Assembly (NCBI RefSeq): GCF_900103585.1
Contig: NZ_FNHV01000006.1
Location: 62,001 to 126,000, forward strand
DNA from: Streptomyces sp. cf386
GTDB lineage: Bacteria; Actinomycetota; Actinomycetes; Streptomycetales; Streptomycetaceae
DNA: 64,000 bases
Reading direction: 5' to 3'
Under the pieces are notes generated by a model, which saw only the letters and a program-made list of their open reading frames with translations, did no database searches and had not been told where the DNA came from. Position 1 is the first letter of the stretch. Every line of letters starts with the position of its first letter. Shown piece by piece: positions 60,995 through 64,000 of the stretch. The translations under genes and the position numbers were made by a program.

Positions 60995-62386
60995 CTATCC
61001 GACGTCGAGACGCAGGAGGTCCTCCTCCGTCTCCCGGCGGACGATCACCCGGGACTCGCCGTCGTGCACGGCGACGACGGGCGGCCGGAGCACGTGGTTG
61101 TAGTTGCTGGCCATGGACCGGCAGTAGGCACCCGTGGCCGGTACGGCGATGAGGTCACCCGGTGCCAGGTCGGCCGGCAGAAACGCGTCCTTGACCACGA
61201 TGTCCCCGCTCTCGCAGTGCTTGCCGACGACACGGGCGAGCATCGGCGCGGCATCGGAGACACGGGAGACGAGGGCGACGCTGTACTCCGCGTCGTACAG
61301 CGCCGTGCGAATGTTGTCGGACATGCCGCCGTCGACGGAGACGTACGTCCGCAGCCCGTCGAGAGGCTTGACGGTGCCGACCTCGTAGAGCGTGAAGGCG
61401 GTCGGACCGACGATGGCACGACCGGGCTCGACGGAGATGCGGGGCGTGCGCAGCTTGGCGCCCTCACACTCACGGGTGACGATCTCGGTGAGCGCCTTGG
61501 CGATCTCGTGAGGCTCGCGGGGGTCGTCGTCGCTGGTGTAGGCGATACCGAGGCCGCCCCCGAGGTCGATCTCGGGAAGCTCGACCCCGTGCTCGTCGCG
61601 GATGTCCTTGAGCAGCCCGACCACCCGATGCGCGGCGACCTCGAAGCCGGACATGTCGAAGATCTGCGACCCGATGTGCGAGTGGATCCCGATCAGCTCC
61701 AGCCCGTCGAGCTGGAGCGCGCGGCGGACGGCCTCCGCAGCCTGACCGCCTGCGAGGGGGATGCCGAACTTCTGGTCCTCGTGGGCGGTGGCGATGAACT
61801 CGTGCGTGTGCGCTTCCACGCCGACGGTGATCCGGATCTGGACCCGCTGCCGCTTGCCGAGGGACTGCGCGATGTGGGCGACGCGCACGATCTCCTGGAA
61901 GGAGTCGAGAACGATCCGTCCGACGCCGTTCTCGATGGCCCTGGTGATCTCTTCCGTGGACTTGTTGTTGCCGTGGAAGGCGATGCGGTCGGCGGGCATG
62001 CCGGCGGAGAGGGCGGTGGCCAGCTCGCCGCCGGAGCAGACGTCGAGGTTGAGCCCCTCCTCGTGCAGCCAGCGCACGATGGCGCGGGAGAGGAACGCCT
62101 TGCCGGCGTAGAAGACGTCGGCGTCGGCCCCGAAGGCGCCGCGCCAGGCGCGGGCCCGGGCGCGGAAGTCGGCTTCGTCGAGGATGTAGGCGGGGGTGCC
62201 GTGCTGTTCGGCGAGGGTCTTCACGTCGACACCGCCCACGGTGACCGTGCCTTCGGCGTCACGGGCGACGGTCTGGGCCCACACCTTGGGGTCGAGGTCG
62301 TTGAGGTCGGCGGGCGGGGCGGAGTAGTGGCCCTCGGGGAGGACGTCGGCGTGACGGGGCCCGGCGGGGTGTGCGGAACGGCTCAT
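60995..62386 (-). CDS. lysA: Diaminopimelate decarboxylase
   Basis: A 463-residue PLP enzyme of the alanine-racemase fold. The PLP Lys is in VFYAGKAFLSRAIVRW, followed by LDVCSGGELATAL, the HIGSQIFD motif, EPGRAIVGP and GKHCESGDIVVKDAFLP, whose Cys serves the neighbouring subunit. It makes lysine from meso-DAP. ATG 62386 gives a 60-residue N-terminal extension typical of Streptomyces. It lies 20 bp after the NrtL gene. Confidence 0.96.
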   Translation of the reverse strand: MSRSAHPAGPRHADVLPEGHYSAPPADLNDLDPKVWAQTVARDAEGTVTVGGVDVKTLAEQHGTPAYILDEADFRARARAWRGAFGADADVFYAGKAFLSRAIVRWLHEEGLNLDVCSGGELATALSAGMPADRIAFHGNNKSTEEITRAIENGVGRIVLDSFQEIVRVAHIAQSLGKRQRVQIRITVGVEAHTHEFIATAHEDQKFGIPLAGGQAAEAVRRALQLDGLELIGIHSHIGSQIFDMSGFEVAAHRVVGLLKDIRDEHGVELPEIDLGGGLGIAYTSDDDPREPHEIAKALTEIVTRECEGAKLRTPRISVEPGRAIVGPTAFTLYEVGTVKPLDGLRTYVSVDGGMSDNIRTALYDAEYSVALVSRVSDAAPMLARVVGKHCESGDIVVKDAFLPADLAPGDLIAVPATGAYCRSMASNYNHVLRPPVVAVHDGESRVIVRRETEEDLLRLDVG

Positions 62387-62406
62387 CGGTCTTCTCTTCG
62401 GCTCTC

Positions 62407-63639
62407 TCAGAGGTGTTCGGGTGCGTCGATGCCGAGCAGGGACAGGCCACCGGCCAGCACCGTCCCGGCGGCTTCGGCAAGGGCGAGCCGGGCACGGTGG
62501 GCGGCCGAGGGTTTCTCCGCGCCTCGGGGGAGCACGGCGGGCAGCAGCGGGAGGACGGCATCGGCGACGGTGACGAGGTGCCGGGCGAGACGGTCGGGGG
62601 TGCGGTGGGCTGCGGATTGGGCCAGGACTCGGGGGTGGTCGGCGAGGAGGGGGAGGAGGGGGGTGGGGTGCGCGAGGGGGGCGGGGTGTCCGTCGTCGTG
62701 GGTGCGGTGCGCGTGGTTGGCGGGCTGGGGTTCGGTGGGCCGGGGCACGGTGGGCTGGGGCACGGTGGGGTGGGGCTCCACTGACCTCCGCTCCACGGCT
62801 CCGGGCTCGACGGACCCGAGTTCCAGCGGCCCGGCTTCCGCGGTGAAGCCCAGGTCGGCGGCGTTGCGGTGGAGGGCCCGGGTGCGGGCGTGGGCGTAGC
62901 GGACGCGGAAGAGGGGGTTGGTCTCGCGCTGGACGAGGTGCTCGTCGGTGATGCGGGGCCGGTCGTGGGCGGCCGGGTGGAGGAGGGCCCAGCGGGCGGC
63001 GTCACGGCCGAGCGGGAGGGGGTCGGCAGGGGCCGGCACCGGATGTACCCGGACGTTGAGCCGGGCGGGTGACTTCTGCGTGCGGTGCGCTTCGACTCGT
63101 ACGCCCAGGATGTCGGTCCACCGCGACGGGAGCTCGGCCTCGCACCGGGTGCGGACGGCGGCCCCCTGCGATCGCAGGATCCGCGCGACGGCGTCCATCA
63201 CGACCACGGCCCGCACCTCTGGCGGACAGGACAGTTGCACGAGGTCCGCGGAGGGTTCCGGGGCGAGCCCCTGGGCGTACTCGTAGGCGAGTCCCTGGGC
63301 GTACCCGTACCGGATGCCGCGCCGGAGGATCTCCTCGACGAGGGCGGTGGGCGCGGTGTCACGCAGGCTGATGTTGATGAACCCCGGCCCGGTGATGACG
63401 ACGTCGCGTACGCCGTCGCTGTCGGCGAGCCGCGTCTTGAGGATCTCGGCGACGCGCAGGGGCGGCTGTCCGGCCGGGCGGGCGAGCTGGAGGGCGATGC
63501 TGGTGGCGTAGTCGCCACAGCCACCGGGCCCGGGAGCGGTGACGACGGCCCGCTCCGGCACGGCGACGTGCAGCTCCCCCTCGTCGACAGCGCGACGCAC
63601 CGCGCACAGCACGGTACGGGAGAGCTCGACGGGGGTCAC
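62407..63639 (-). CDS. nrtL: ArgS-related anticodon-binding protein NrtL
   Basis: A 410-residue protein resembling parts of arginyl-tRNA synthetase but without its catalytic core. The N-terminal region (TPVELSRTVLCAVRRAV...GDYATSIALQLARPAGQPPLRVAEILKTRLA) matches the ArgRS additional domain. The C-terminal region (NPLFRVRYAHARTRALHRNAADLG, then a final LSLLGIDAPEHL) matches the DALR anticodon-binding domain. HIGH and KMSKS motifs are missing. A Pro/His-rich stretch (PHPTVPQPTVPRPTEPQPAN) interrupts the DALR region. GTG 63639 is the start. It is the first gene before lysA, so tRNA-related regulation of amino-acid synthesis is conceivable. Confidence 0.85.
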   Translation of the reverse strand: MTPVELSRTVLCAVRRAVDEGELHVAVPERAVVTAPGPGGCGDYATSIALQLARPAGQPPLRVAEILKTRLADSDGVRDVVITGPGFINISLRDTAPTALVEEILRRGIRYGYAQGLAYEYAQGLAPEPSADLVQLSCPPEVRAVVVMDAVARILRSQGAAVRTRCEAELPSRWTDILGVRVEAHRTQKSPARLNVRVHPVPAPADPLPLGRDAARWALLHPAAHDRPRITDEHLVQRETNPLFRVRYAHARTRALHRNAADLGFTAEAGPLELGSVEPGAVERRSVEPHPTVPQPTVPRPTEPQPANHAHRTHDDGHPAPLAHPTPLLPLLADHPRVLAQSAAHRTPDRLARHLVTVADAVLPLLPAVLPRGAEKPSAAHRARLALAEAAGTVLAGGLSLLGIDAPEHL

Positions 63640-63936
63640 GGGACAAGCGTATGGGAGGAGGGGGGTGGGTATGCGAACGGGTTTGGCGGGGTCCCGCGAT
63701 GTGGACGGCCGGGGGGGCGGTGGCGGCAGCGGGGTGAGCTGCGGGGACGGTGGCTGACGGCGGCGGAATGGGTCGGGGGCGGTGCCGGGGTGTTGGCCGG
63801 GAGCGTCAGTGGGATGTCAGCCGGGCGTCAGCGGGGGTGTCGGCCGGGGGCTGATGGGCTGCGGGCATGGGTGCTGATCGGCTGCGGACGTAGGTACGCC
63901 CCTGGGTGTTGGCTCGGGTGTGCCACGACCAGGGTG
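63640..63936. other. G-rich intergenic stretch, no gene recognised
   Basis: About 300 bp, strongly G-rich on the plus strand, with short repeated elements such as GTCAGCGGG/GTCAGCCGGG and GGGTGTTGGC. It should hold the promoter of the nrtL-lysA pair, but no clear box was found. Confidence 0.35.
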
Positions 63937-64000
63937 TCAGCCTCCGGTACGTCCGGCGGCCTCCTCGGCCCCGCAGACACTCCCGAGGACGGCCTCGCCG
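63937..64000 (-). CDS. Possible 3' end of a minus-strand gene
   Basis: From the right edge, the minus strand reads GEAVLGSVCGAEEAAGRTGG then TGA (63937-63939). Codon third positions are G/C in most codons, as in real Streptomyces genes. With only about 20 codons, no function can be given. Confidence 0.3.
   Translation of the reverse strand, partial: GEAVLGSVCGAEEAAGRTGG

Noticed and set aside
60944..62899. 651-codon plus-strand frame opposite lysA
   Set aside because: Antisense to lysA and nrtL, with no ribosome site or known family.

Overview
The window is high-GC chromosomal DNA from a Streptomyces. The support is the gene content: a whiE-type spore-pigment cluster edge, the polar-growth coiled-coil proteins Scy and FilP, a ChiS/ChiR/ChiC chitinase locus, NucS-type mismatch repair, an SCO5389-family protein, and an actinobacterial Rho with a long Arg/Asp/Gln-rich insert. 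From memory, the order from about 5 kb rightwards follows the conserved S. coelicolor core block around SCO5353-SCO5408. I found no tRNA, rRNA, CRISPR array, insertion sequence, prophage or attachment site.

Layout. (1) 1-2.0 kb, minus strand: the first three genes of a spore-pigment type II polyketide cluster in whiE order (ORFI SchA/CurD protein, ORFII cupin, ORFIII ketosynthase cut by the window edge). (2) 2.0-9.8 kb: a thiamine-binding/DUF3817 pair, three tandem AIM24-family genes, a MarR regulator, an OmpR-type two-component system divergent from an Asp-rich PepSY secreted protein, and an MFS transporter. (3) 9.8-10.4 kb: no large gene; one possible 24-residue ORF followed by a degenerate 49-bp tandem repeat. 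(4) 10.4-18.4 kb: meaB, acetyl-CoA acetyltransferase and methylmalonyl-CoA epimerase, then scy and filP. (5) 18.4-31.4 kb: two ABC exporter modules, a small zinc-ribbon-like protein, a TTA-containing luciferase-like oxidoreductase, an SCO5389-family gene, nucS, a large membrane P-loop ATPase, a STAS protein, a 3-hydroxybutyryl-CoA dehydrogenase, a PduO-type cobalamin adenosyltransferase and a membrane protein. (6) 31.5-35.4 kb: chiS-chiR-chiC. (7) 35.4-63.6 kb, all minus strand: DUF2550, the whole ATP synthase operon, a polyprenyl-phosphate sugar-1-P transferase, a secreted protein, an SHMT-like enzyme, a phosphatase-like protein, Sua5/YrdC, prmC, prfA, rpmE, an LCP protein, a secreted trypsin-like protease, rho, thrB, thrC, hom, lysA and the ArgS-like protein NrtL.

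How the genes fit together: MeaB, the epimerase, the cobalamin adenosyltransferase, the thiolase and the 3-hydroxyacyl-CoA dehydrogenase belong to acyl-CoA and B12-dependent methylmalonyl-CoA metabolism. lysA-hom-thrC-thrB make the aspartate-family amino acids. prfA/prmC/rpmE/Sua5 serve translation. Scy/FilP organise hyphal tips. ChiS/ChiR are expected to control the adjacent chitinase, whose promoter carries the conserved chitinase direct repeat.

The observations I would check first are: a low-molecular-weight phosphatase-like protein whose nucleophilic Cys is Ser; a TTA (bldA) codon in the luciferase-like oxidoreductase; a Rex-like operator before the atp operon; hairpins inside the atp operon; helical-turn direct repeats between the two-component system and the PepSY gene; several apparently leaderless starts; and the 49-bp repeat. 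Nothing here looks like a wholly new multi-gene system; most of the region is conserved Streptomyces core.
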